22,332 nt of DNA from JANLSO01 sp031362405 (GTDB taxonomy: Bacteria > Actinomycetota > Thermoleophilia > Miltoncostaeales > Miltoncostaeaceae), in the NCBI GenBank assembly GCA_031362405.1, contig JANLSO010000073.1, forward strand, positions 1 through 22,332. Reading direction: 5' to 3'. This document shows positions 9,231 through 16,280 of the stretch, one piece after another (positions within the stretch are counted from its first letter, which is position 1; each line of letters opens with the position of its first letter). Under the pieces are notes generated by a model, which saw nothing but the letters and a program-made list of their open reading frames with translations, did not search any database and was not told the DNA's origin. The translations under genes were made by a program, and so were the position numbers.

Positions 9231-11435
9231 ATGGCAGTAGAGGTCGTAAAGGCCGAGGTCGGCGACACGCCGATCACTTTCGAGACGGGCAAATTGGCCA
9301 AGCAGGCCAATGGAGCCGTCGTCGTCCGTTCGGGCGACAACATGATTCTGGTGACGGCGGTCGGGGCGCGGGAGGGCCGCGAGGGTGCGGATTTCTTCCC
9401 CCTCACGGTCGACATCGAAGAGCGGATGTACGCCGCCGGCAAGATCCCGGGCGGCTTCATCAAGCGTGAGAGTCGTCCGAGTGACCGGGCGACGCTGACC
9501 GCGCGCATGACCGACCGGCCGATCCGGCCGCTGTGGCCGAAGGGCTACCGCGCCGAGGTGCAGGTCGTCGCGACGATCCTGTCGGTCGATCAGGTGACCG
9601 CCTTCGACACGATGTGCATCAACGGTGCCTCCGCGGCCCTGACGATCTCAGACCTCCCGTTCTTTGGGCCGATCGGCGCGGTGCGAATCGGGCTGATCGG
9701 TGATGACTTCATCATCAATCCGAGCTTTCAGGAGATCGACGAGTCGGATCTCGACCTGATCGTCGCCGGCTCCGCAGACGCGATCTCGATGGTCGAGGCC
9801 GGCGCCAACGAGGTCGACGAGCCCACACTGCTCGAGGCTCTGGCGATCGCGCACGACGAGATCAAGAAGCTCTGCGCCGCGCAACTCGAGCTCCGCGAGA
9901 AGGCCGGAAAGCCCAAGTGGGAGAGCACCCCCGTCGAGGTCGACCCGGCAATGCTCAAGAAGGTCAGCTCCTCCGTGCTGAAGCAGCTCGAAGAGGCAAC
10001 CTCCGAGCAGGGCAAACTGGAGCGCCGCGACAAGGTCAGCGCCGTCAAGAAGGCCGGCGCTGCCGCCGTTCTCGCCGACGACGCGACCCCGGACGACAAG
10101 GCCTCCTTCAACCGAGCCTTCGACAGCCTGCAGAAGTCGATCATCCGCAAACGGATTGCCGTCGACAAGCACCGCCCCGATGGGCGCAAAGCCGACGAGA
10201 TCCGGACGATCGACTGTGAGGTGGGAGTGACACCGCGCACGCACGGCTCGGGTCTTTTCACCCGCGGCGAGACGCAGGTCATGACCCTGCTGGCCCTGGG
10301 CACCCTGAAGGACGCTCAGCGGATCGACGGCATCGGTCCGGAGACCGGCAAGCGCTACATCCATCACTACAACTTCCCGCCGTTCTCGGTGGGCGAGACC
10401 GGCTTCATGCGCGGCCCCAAGCGCCGCGACATCGGCCACGGCGCGTTGGCCGAGCGGGCCCTGGTGCCGGTGATCCCGGACGAAACCGAGTTCCCCTACA
10501 CCCTGCGGTTGGTGTCGGAGACCCTCGAGAGTAACGGCTCGTCGTCGATGGCCTCGGTCTGCGGATCGACGCTGGCCCTGCTCGACGCGGGTGTGAAGAT
10601 CACCAAACCGGTTGCCGGCATCGCCATGGGTCTCATCAAGGAGGGCGATGACCACATCATCCTCTCCGACATCCAGGGCGACGAGGATCACCTGGGCGAC
10701 ATGGATTTCAAGGTCGCCGGTACTGCCGACGGCATCACCGCCCTTCAGATGGACATCAAGATCACGGGCGTGACGTTCGCGATTCTGAAAGACGCTTTGG
10801 AGCAGGCGAAGAAGGGCCGCGCGCACATCCTCGGCAAGATGGCCGAGGCCATCACCACACCGCGTGAGGAGATGTCACCCTGGGCCCCGCGCATCACGGC
10901 GATCAAGATCGACCCGGAGCGCATCGGCATGGTCATCGGCAAGGGCGGCGAGACGATTCGCGGCCTGGAGTCGGAGTACGAGGTCGAGATCTCGATCGAA
11001 GACGACGGCACCGTGAGCGTCTACGGCGTCGAGGGCCTCAAGGCCCAGCAGGCCGTCGACCAGATCCGCGCGATGACCAAGGACGTCGAGATCGGCGACA
11101 CCTACATGGGCGCCAAGGTCGTCAAGACCACGACGTTCGGCGCGTTCGTCGAGCTCACCAAGGGCGTCGACGGGTTGCTGCACATCTCGAACCTGTCGAA
11201 CCAGCGTGTCGACAAGGTCGAGGACGTCATCAACCGCGGCGACGTCGTTGACGTCACCGTCGTCGAGGTCGACAAGGCCCGCGGTCGCATCGGCCTGCGG
11301 ATCATCGGTATGGAAGACGCCCCGTCGAGCAACGGCGCGGGTGAGAGCGATGACGCCGACGGTGGCGACGAGGTCGGCGAGGATGGCCGTCCGCCGCGCC
11401 GTCGGCGTCGCCGGCTGACCGCCGACAGCGAGTAG
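9231..11435 (+). CDS. pnp: Polyribonucleotide nucleotidyltransferase (PNPase)
   Basis: PNPase degrades RNA phosphorolytically from the 3' end and can also add tails. The 734-residue product contains two RNase PH domains joined by an all-helical linker, then KH (GKGG at 570-573) and S1 (about 621-691) RNA-binding domains. The N-terminal core motif FFPLTVDIEERMYAAGKIPG is present. The catalytic segment GDEDHLGDMDFKVAGT supplies Asp486 and Asp492. The C-terminal tail is acidic and ends with an Arg-rich run (RPPRRRRRRL), which may help RNA binding. ATG at 9231 follows GAGGA at 9219-9223 by 7 bases; the upstream in-frame sequence lacks conservation and overlaps rpsO. It likely works with the RNase J encoded downstream in mRNA turnover. 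Confidence 0.97.
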   Translation: MAVEVVKAEVGDTPITFETGKLAKQANGAVVVRSGDNMILVTAVGAREGREGADFFPLTVDIEERMYAAGKIPGGFIKRESRPSDRATLTARMTDRPIRPLWPKGYRAEVQVVATILSVDQVTAFDTMCINGASAALTISDLPFFGPIGAVRIGLIGDDFIINPSFQEIDESDLDLIVAGSADAISMVEAGANEVDEPTLLEALAIAHDEIKKLCAAQLELREKAGKPKWESTPVEVDPAMLKKVSSSVLKQLEEATSEQGKLERRDKVSAVKKAGAAAVLADDATPDDKASFNRAFDSLQKSIIRKRIAVDKHRPDGRKADEIRTIDCEVGVTPRTHGSGLFTRGETQVMTLLALGTLKDAQRIDGIGPETGKRYIHHYNFPPFSVGETGFMRGPKRRDIGHGALAERALVPVIPDETEFPYTLRLVSETLESNGSSSMASVCGSTLALLDAGVKITKPVAGIAMGLIKEGDDHIILSDIQGDEDHLGDMDFKVAGTADGITALQMDIKITGVTFAILKDALEQAKKGRAHILGKMAEAITTPREEMSPWAPRITAIKIDPERIGMVIGKGGETIRGLESEYEVEISIEDDGTVSVYGVEGLKAQQAVDQIRAMTKDVEIGDTYMGAKVVKTTTFGAFVELTKGVDGLLHISNLSNQRVDKVEDVINRGDVVDVTVVEVDKARGRIGLRIIGMEDAPSSNGAGESDDADGGDEVGEDGRPPRRRRRRLTADSE

Positions 11436-11463
11436 CCGCTACATCGAACACGGGAGCCCACCC

Positions 11464-12750
11464 ATGAGCATCACGCAGCCCCGCACCGGGGTCACCGCCA
11501 ACGGGTTGCGTGTGATCACCGAACACATGCCGAGCGTCAGATCGATCGCGCTCGGTGTGTGGATCGGGGTGGGCTCCCGTTTCGAGACCCCTGCCCAGGC
11601 GGGCATCTCCCATTTCCTCGAGCACATGCTGTTCAAGGGCACCGACGAGTATTCGGCCGAGCGGATCGCCCAGCTCTTCGATGGGCTCGGTGGCGAGGTC
11701 AACGCCGCGACCGGCCGCGACTACACGGTGCTCTACATGCGGGTGCTCGATGAGGTCATCGAGCGGGCGTTCCCGGTGATGGCCGACATGCTGCAGCGCC
11801 CTGCCTTCCACGATCTCGACCAAGAGCGCGAGGTCGTGCTGGAAGAGATCGCAATGTACGAAGACGACCCACAAGATCAAGTCCACGACCTTCTTTCGGC
11901 GGCGATCTTTCCGAACCAGGCCCTCGGGCGCCCCGTGATCGGGACCCGTGAGGTCGTCGGCTCGGTCCCCGAGGCTGGCGTACGCGCCTACCACCAGGGG
12001 CACTACACGCCCGCGAACATGGTGGTCGCGGCGGCCGGCAACGTCGACCACGACCGCCTCGTGGCGCTGTCAGAGCAACTGCTAGCGCACCTGAGCCCCG
12101 ACGGTGAGGCCGCCGTCGTCGAGCCCGCATCGGCCGGCACCCCGTCGCTGGTTGTCAAAGAGAAGCCGACCGAGCAGTACCACCTGTGCCTCGGCGGCCC
12201 CGGCCTGTCACGCAACGACCCACGCCGTCACGCCCAAAGTGTCCTCGACACGATGCTCGGCGGCCTGATGAGCAGCCGCCTGTTCCAGGAGATCCGCGAA
12301 AAGCGGGGCCTGGCCTACTCGGTGGGCAGCTACACCGTCGGGTATTCGGACGCCGGCCAGGTGGCCGTGCACCTGGGCACCCGTGGCGACAACCTGGCCA
12401 CGTGCTGCGAGATCATCAACACCGAGCTCACAAAGCTCACCGAAGAGCCCGTGGGGGCGGAGGAGCTGTCACGCGCCAAGGACCACCTCACCGGCCGTCT
12501 GGTGCTTGGTCTGGAGAGCCCCGGAACCCGCATGAACCGCAACGGCCGATCCCTTCTCACCGGAACCGAGCTGCTGACGATCGACGAGCTGATCGAACGG
12601 GTCCAGGCCGTCGACACCGATGCGGTTCAGGCCCTGGCAAAGGAGTTCTGGGCCCCCGAGAACATGTCGGCCTGCGCGATCGGGACCTCGGGCGACGTGA
12701 TCAAAACGGCCATCGAGAAGCTCTCGCCGAGTCTCGCCGAGGTGGCGTAG
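11464..12750 (+). CDS. M16 family zinc metallopeptidase (PepR/YmxG-like)
   Basis: A 428-residue member of the pitrilysin-type M16 peptidases, related to mitochondrial processing peptidase beta and encoded next to pnp in many Gram-positive bacteria. The inverted zinc motif is complete: HFLEH at residues 50-54, with the third ligand in LEEIAMYEDDP (Glu127 or Glu128). The first half also shows NAATGRDYTVLY. The inactive-type second half contains the substrate-binding segment EIREKRGLAYSVGSY. No signal peptide is visible, so it is probably cytoplasmic. GGGAG at 11452-11456 lies 7 bases before the ATG. Its natural substrate is unknown. It ends in a short hairpin shared with the convergent minus-strand ORF. 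Confidence 0.94.
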   Translation: MSITQPRTGVTANGLRVITEHMPSVRSIALGVWIGVGSRFETPAQAGISHFLEHMLFKGTDEYSAERIAQLFDGLGGEVNAATGRDYTVLYMRVLDEVIERAFPVMADMLQRPAFHDLDQEREVVLEEIAMYEDDPQDQVHDLLSAAIFPNQALGRPVIGTREVVGSVPEAGVRAYHQGHYTPANMVVAAAGNVDHDRLVALSEQLLAHLSPDGEAAVVEPASAGTPSLVVKEKPTEQYHLCLGGPGLSRNDPRRHAQSVLDTMLGGLMSSRLFQEIREKRGLAYSVGSYTVGYSDAGQVAVHLGTRGDNLATCCEIINTELTKLTEEPVGAEELSRAKDHLTGRLVLGLESPGTRMNRNGRSLLTGTELLTIDELIERVQAVDTDAVQALAKEFWAPENMSACAIGTSGDVIKTAIEKLSPSLAEVA

Positions 12751-12764
12751 CTCAAGGTTTGAGC
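12750..12764. terminator. Short bidirectional terminator-like hairpin between convergent genes
   Basis: GCTCAA (12750-12755) and TTGAGC (12759-12764) pair perfectly around a 3-base loop. The element spans the last base of the M16 stop and the stop of the minus-strand ORF. It is small and only short A/T runs flank it, so any terminator activity would be weak. Confidence 0.4.
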
Positions 12765-12937
12765 GCGTCCGTAGGCTCGAACGTCGTTACGCCGGATGCG
12801 CGAAGCATCTCTCGCTTGAGCCAGGCGAGATCCAGGGACGAGGAATCGCCGACTGTGACCTTGCGCTCTATTGGATCGGGCAGGTTCACCAGCGGAGAGG
12901 CCCTGCTCACGGGGTTCGAGCCGGCGCGGATAGTCAG
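12752..12937 (-). CDS. Small unknown ORF downstream of, or tail of, the AlbA_2 gene
   Basis: The minus strand carries an open frame with protein-like composition, including NLPDPIERKVTVGDSSSLDL and WLKREMLRASGVTTFEP, ending at 12752. No ATG is placed suitably. Candidate starts are CTG at 12937, whose CTGA overlaps the AlbA_2 stop and has GGAG several bases upstream, or GTG at 12910. The first gives 61 residues, the second 52. I recognise no domain. Because it continues one base out of frame with the preceding AlbA_2 ORF, it may instead be the original C-terminal end of that protein, displaced by a second frameshift. Confidence 0.4.
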   Translation of the reverse strand: MTIRAGSNPVSRASPLVNLPDPIERKVTVGDSSSLDLAWLKREMLRASGVTTFEPTDALKP

Positions 12938-13591
12938 ATGTGCTTCTCCGAGCCGCCGAGTTGCCTGACGAGTGAAGCGACAAGATTCCCGCCGAGGGCG
13001 CAGACGTAATCGACCGCGAAATGTGCCGCCGCCGCCCTCGCCTTTCGCTCCGACTCGCTGGTCGCGGTCTGGCCCTGGCGAAGGAGGTCGGCGAGTCGAA
13101 CCGAGTCGTCAACCTTCTTGGTCTGATTCGTAACGCGCTCGAAAGCGAGACCATCGACCGTGAGGCAGGGCGGCACCGCTACAGGGGATACCCGCACGAC
13201 GATCACATGCCTGCCTGTCTTCAGCGGCCAGGAATGGACGTCGAAACAGGGGACAGGCCGGAGCCGGTCGCAGATAACGCGACTTGCCCAGGCTCGGTTC
13301 GGGATCGGACAGAGGTAGCCCCGTCGGGGTCCAGCGTCCGCCTTTGTCTCGTTGTTCGGCGCCGAGAATGAGGTATCCGCCGACGCTATTGGCGAGACCG
13401 CAGACCTCCTCGCCGACATGTTTGGTCGTGACGGACTTGCCGTTCCTCTCGGCCTTTGCCTCCCAGGTGAGGCCTTCGTCTCCGGCATCGGCGAGGAACT
13501 CGCGGACCTGGGCCAACTCAAGATCGTTCCAGCGGACGGAAAAGATCGAGTCCGTCTCACTCCTCACCGCTTTTGGGACTCCCCTCCTCAT
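12934..13591 (-). pseudogene. Frameshifted Schlafen/AlbA_2 domain protein
   Basis: AlbA_2 (Schlafen-type) domains bind nucleotides or nucleic acids and occur in regulators and defence-linked proteins. The first part, in one minus-strand frame from 13591, shows LTWEAKAE, then VCGLANSVGGYLILGAE and WTPTGLPLSDPEP, typical of the family. The continuation, in another frame, gives AWASRVICDRLRP, VPCFDVHSWPL, HVIVVRVSPV, and CLTVDGLAFERV. Removing one base near 13294 joins them into a sensible 218-residue product (99 + 119 codons). The gene is therefore a pseudogene or carries a sequencing error. ATG at 13591 starts the open frame; GTG at 13567 is an alternative. It is the only minus-strand gene here and sits in an otherwise conserved plus-strand neighbourhood. 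Confidence 0.8.
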
Positions 13592-13773
13592 CCGAGCGTA
13601 GCTTCCGGCTTGGACAGCGCCGCTCGCTTCCGCTCGGGGGTCAACCCGTCAGGACTTGTGAACGGAAGGCAAAGGGCCCGGTATGTGAATCCGTTCGCGC
13701 GAGTGCCTGCGTAAATCATGACGACGGGTCACATCGACCCCGACCCAATGGTGAACCACCCGAGGGAGACAAC
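13592..13773. other. Divergent intergenic region between the AlbA_2 gene and the fasciclin gene
   Basis: This 182-base gap should contain promoters for both directions. CCGAGCG (13592-13598) and CGCTCGG (13631-13637) form a 7-bp inverted repeat next to the AlbA_2 start. A minus-strand -10-like TACGCT lies within the first ten bases. I found no convincing -35/-10 pair for the fasciclin gene. Confidence 0.35.
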
Positions 13774-14433
13774 ATGCGCTTGCGTACCATCGTCGCAGGT
13801 GGCGTTTCCGCCGCCGCGGCACTGACCTTCGCCGTTCCGGCCTTTGCGACCGAGAAGCCTCCGCCCGCTGCGGCGCCGACGATCGCTGACGTCCTACTTT
13901 CTGACGCGGCATCCGACAAGGACGGCTTCGACCACAACTCGCGTGACTTCGACATCGTCACCCAGGCCGTTCTCGCTTTTCCCGACCTCACCGCTGCGGC
14001 CTCCGACAAGACCGCCAAGCTGACGGTCTTCGCCCCGAACGACCATGCGTTTCGCAAGCTCACCTACGACCTCACCGGCAAGTGGTACTGGCGCGAGGCA
14101 GATGTTTTCACGAACCTCGTCGCGGCAGCCGGCCTCGACACGATCAAGACCGTTCTGATCTACCACATCGTTCCGACGGCGATCCCCGCCTCGGTGGCGG
14201 TTACCGCGAACGGCGCGATGCTCGACACCCTCCAGGGGGGCAAGATCGGCGTCTCCGTGTTCAGCCGCCCGTGGGGCCCGGCGATCCAGCTGAACGATCT
14301 CGACCCCGACGCGCGCGACCCCTGGGTCGTGAACTTCAACGTCGGCGGCCCGCTCGCCAACGGCTACATCCACGGCCTCAACAGGGTGCTTCGCCCCGTC
14401 GACCTGCCGAACCCGGTCTACGGCAAGGGCTGA
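13774..14433 (+). CDS. Secreted fasciclin (FAS1) domain protein
   Basis: FAS1 domains are extracellular adhesion or carbohydrate/protein-binding modules. The 219-residue product begins with a Sec signal peptide: MRLR, a hydrophobic core rich in Ala and Val, and a likely cleavage after AFA at residue 25. A single FAS1 domain follows, with TVFAPNDHAFRKL (the conserved T-V-F-A-P box) and VLIYHIVPTAIP (the Y-H box), ending with the GYIHGLNRVLRP region where family members have the final I-H-x-I-x-x-V-L strand. There is no membrane anchor or LPXTG, so it is probably released or loosely wall-bound. ATG at 13774 follows GAGGGAG at 13762-13768 by 5 bases. It has its own terminator, so it is probably monocistronic, and it splits the usual M16-dapB neighbourhood. 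Confidence 0.9.
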   Translation: MRLRTIVAGGVSAAAALTFAVPAFATEKPPPAAAPTIADVLLSDAASDKDGFDHNSRDFDIVTQAVLAFPDLTAAASDKTAKLTVFAPNDHAFRKLTYDLTGKWYWREADVFTNLVAAAGLDTIKTVLIYHIVPTAIPASVAVTANGAMLDTLQGGKIGVSVFSRPWGPAIQLNDLDPDARDPWVVNFNVGGPLANGYIHGLNRVLRPVDLPNPVYGKG

Positions 14434-14484
14434 CCGACCGCAGCAGGTGTGTGCCCCCGCCGCCTGGGCGGTCAGGTAGGACAC

Positions 14485-14510
14485 GGCCCGCCCCTCCCGG
14501 GGCGGGCCTT
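14485..14510 (+). terminator. Rho-independent-type terminator after the fasciclin gene
   Basis: GGCCCGCCCC (14485-14494) and GGGGCGGGCC (14499-14508) form a perfect 10-bp all-GC stem with a TCCC loop. Only TT follows, but strong stems with short T-runs are common terminators in high-GC Actinobacteria. It separates the fasciclin gene from dapB. Confidence 0.8.
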
Positions 14511-14537
14511 CGCCGTCCGGGAGCCCACGCAATGGGC

Positions 14538-14543
14538 TAGCCT
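14538..14543 (+). promoter_or_regulatory. -10-like box of a probably leaderless dapB promoter
   Basis: TAGCCT matches TANNNT and ends 8 bases before the dapB ATG. No ribosome-binding site lies between them, so transcription would begin at or next to the start codon. No clear -35 box is seen. Confidence 0.4.
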
Positions 14544-14551
14544 CCCGCGCC

Positions 14552-15241
14552 ATGATCAACGTCCTAGTTGCCGGCGCCGCCGGACGTATGGGAGCCACGG
14601 TCGTCGAGGCCGTCTCCGCCGCCGAGGGCATGGAGGTGGTGGCGCAGGTCGACCCAGCGCTGACGCCCGGCCCGGGAATGTTTGGCGACGTCGCCTCAGC
14701 CCTGGCCGAGGGCGGAATCGACGTCGCCGTCGACTTCACCCAACCGGCGGTCGTCTACCCGAACACGCTGGCCTATCTCGGCAGCGGCGTGCACGCCGTG
14801 ATCGGCACCACCGGGCTCACCGAAGATCAGGTCGATGAGATCCGTGAGCGCTCAACCGGGGCGGGGGCGAACGCCCTCCTTGCGCCCAACTTCGCGGTCG
14901 GGGCCATCCTGATGATGCGCTTCGCCGCCGAGGCGTCACGCCACATGGCCATGGCCGAGATCATCGAGTTGCATCACGACAAGAAACTCGACGCGCCCTC
15001 AGGAACGGCGCTTCGTACCGCTGGGCTTATGCACGGCGAGGTACCGATCCACTCGGTCCGCCTGTCGGGCCTGGTCGCTCACCAAGAAGTGATCCTCGGC
15101 GGGGTGGGGGAAACCCTGACGATCCGCCACGACTCGTTGTCGCGCGAGAGCTTCATGCCCGGCGTCGTGCTCGCCGTGCGCCGGATCGCCGACCTGCCCG
15201 GCCTGACCCTCGGGCTCGAGCCGGTGCTGTTCTCCGACTGA
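14552..15241 (+). CDS. dapB: 4-hydroxy-tetrahydrodipicolinate reductase DapB
   Basis: DapB reduces hydroxy-tetrahydrodipicolinate with NAD(P)H, the second step of the diaminopimelate/lysine branch, needed for lysine and peptidoglycan. The 229-residue product has the Rossmann nucleotide loop GAAGRMG (8-14), VDFTQP (60-65), IGTTGLT (84-90), APNFAVG (111-117) and the catalytic motif ELHHDKKLDAPSGTA (139-153), with His141/His142 and Lys145. It is short but within the actinobacterial range. ATG at 14552 begins directly at the conserved MINVLVAGAAGRMG and has no ribosome-binding site. The partner enzyme DapA is encoded about 1 kb downstream. Confidence 0.96.
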   Translation: MINVLVAGAAGRMGATVVEAVSAAEGMEVVAQVDPALTPGPGMFGDVASALAEGGIDVAVDFTQPAVVYPNTLAYLGSGVHAVIGTTGLTEDQVDEIRERSTGAGANALLAPNFAVGAILMMRFAAEASRHMAMAEIIELHHDKKLDAPSGTALRTAGLMHGEVPIHSVRLSGLVAHQEVILGGVGETLTIRHDSLSRESFMPGVVLAVRRIADLPGLTLGLEPVLFSD

Positions 15242-15268
15242 CCCGGCCCGGGGCGCGGCGGGTACCAT
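15238..15268 (+). promoter_or_regulatory. Possible promoter of the cupin gene
   Basis: CTGACC (15238-15243) resembles a -35 box and TACCAT (15263-15268) a -10 box, with a 19-base spacer, slightly long. It begins within the dapB stop region and lies about 30 bases before the cupin ATG. This is a weak, by-eye call. Confidence 0.3.
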
Positions 15269-15298
15269 CACCCCACGAGCCAACGGCGGGGGAGAGAC

Positions 15299-15709
15299 AT
15301 GGCGGACAACGATTTCGAAAAGGTTGCTGAGGCCGACGTCGAACAGCGCGAGCGCAAAGGCGGAGGGCCGGCCTCGCGTGACCTCTCCGGGGCCCTCGGC
15401 GCGCAGAGCATGACCGTCCGCACCTGGCGTTTCGGGCCCGGTCATGCGATGGCCTACCACCGGCACGCCACCCAAGAAGAGGTCTACCACCTCGTCTCGG
15501 GCGGTCCGCAGAACATGGTGATCGACGGCGCGCAAACGATCGTCAACGACGGCGACTGGCTGCGTGTCGGCAAAGACACGCCTCGGCGCATCGACAACAC
15601 CAGCGAACGCGACGGCGTCTGGATCATCGTCGGAGCCCCTCCCGGTCCCGGCATCACCGACGGTATCCGGCTCGACCCGGTCACCGGCGAGGCCATCTCC
15701 CGCTCGTAA
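15299..15709 (+). CDS. Small single-domain cupin protein
   Basis: A 136-residue cupin. Motif 1 is nearly perfect, GPGHAMAYHRHATQEEVYHL, with two His and a Glu placed as metal ligands. Motif 2 is weaker: around GDWLRVGKDTPRRIDN an Arg stands where the fourth ligand His is usual, which suggests either a three-ligand metal site or a non-enzymatic binding role. Cupins of this size include isomerases, dioxygenases and ligand-binding proteins, so no substrate can be assigned. ATG at 15299 follows GGGGGAGAG by 4 bases, a good ribosome-binding site. The C terminus shows a PGPGITDGIRLDP tail. It is followed 9 bases later by an unknown gene, perhaps cotranscribed. Confidence 0.85.
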   Translation: MADNDFEKVAEADVEQRERKGGGPASRDLSGALGAQSMTVRTWRFGPGHAMAYHRHATQEEVYHLVSGGPQNMVIDGAQTIVNDGDWLRVGKDTPRRIDNTSERDGVWIIVGAPPGPGITDGIRLDPVTGEAISRS

Positions 15710-15718
15710 CGCGTCGCG

Positions 15719-16240
15719 GTGAACCCCCTGCTCATTCGCATCGTCGCGATGATCGCCCGCCGTCTCGGGCCCGCTGCGGCCGCGACGCTGCTCGCCGCAG
15801 GGCGGGCCTGGCTGGCGAATCCTGAAAACGACGACGCCCGCGCGGCCCTCGCCTACCAGCTACGCGCGCTTGGCGGCCGTGCGGGGGGTTCGGCCGGTCG
15901 CGTCGCGGGCGGCCTGGCGCGTCAGGTCGAACGGCGCAAGGTGAGCGTCGGTTCGTGGGAGCGGGAGGTGATGTCTCTTCGCTACGAGGTCGCCGAGTTG
16001 GCATCGGGCCCGGTTCGGGCCGCCGCGTTCGACGCGTACCTCACGCAACTGGCGATGGGCCCGCTCGTTGTCGCTCGCGCGGGTAAGGCCGACACCCGCC
16101 GCCAAGTGCTGATGGCCTTCGACAACGAGGCCCGTGCGATCGCCCGGGAGGCCCTGGGGCCCGATGAACGCCGGCGTGCTCTCGAGGAGATCGATTCAGG
16201 CCGCGAGGGGTGCTACCGGGCGGAGCCCGAGCGGGGCTGA
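15719..16240 (+). CDS. Hypothetical protein, basic and probably helical
   Basis: I do not recognise this 173-residue protein. It starts with a short hydrophobic or amphipathic segment (NPLLIRIVAMIARRLG, then an Ala-rich stretch), which could be a weak membrane-associated helix. A Gly/Arg-rich linker follows, then a predicted helical region with charged residues (SWEREVMSLRYEVAELASG and ARAIAREALGPDERRRALEE). No catalytic motif is visible. GTG at 15719 follows the cupin stop by 9 bases without an obvious ribosome-binding site, consistent with coupling. It lies between dapB and dapA. The frame is open over its full length, supporting a real gene. Confidence 0.65.
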   Translation: MNPLLIRIVAMIARRLGPAAAATLLAAGRAWLANPENDDARAALAYQLRALGGRAGGSAGRVAGGLARQVERRKVSVGSWEREVMSLRYEVAELASGPVRAAAFDAYLTQLAMGPLVVARAGKADTRRQVLMAFDNEARAIAREALGPDERRRALEEIDSGREGCYRAEPERG

Positions 16241-16266
16241 CGGCGGGGGCCAGCCGGAGGCCTGCG

Positions 16267-16272
16267 TATACT
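16267..16272 (+). promoter_or_regulatory. -10 box of a probably leaderless dapA promoter
   Basis: TATACT is close to the consensus TATAAT and preceded by TGCG, reminiscent of an extended -10. It ends 8 bases before the dapA GTG, leaving no room for a leader. No -35 box at 17 bases is evident; CTGACG at 16237-16242 is too far. Confidence 0.6.
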
Positions 16273-16280
16273 TGCAAGTC

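Noticed and set aside
9648..10826. 392-codon minus-strand open frame opposite pnp
   Set aside because: It is antisense to the conserved PNPase core and has no family features or plausible ribosome-binding site.
13021..13714. Plus-strand ORFs across the AlbA_2 region
   Set aside because: The opposite strand encodes a recognisable domain, while the plus-strand translations are Ser/Arg-rich with no motif.
13573..13773. Longer upstream start for the fasciclin protein
   Set aside because: It would place 67 residues before a clear signal peptide, and ATG at 13774 has a strong ribosome-binding site.
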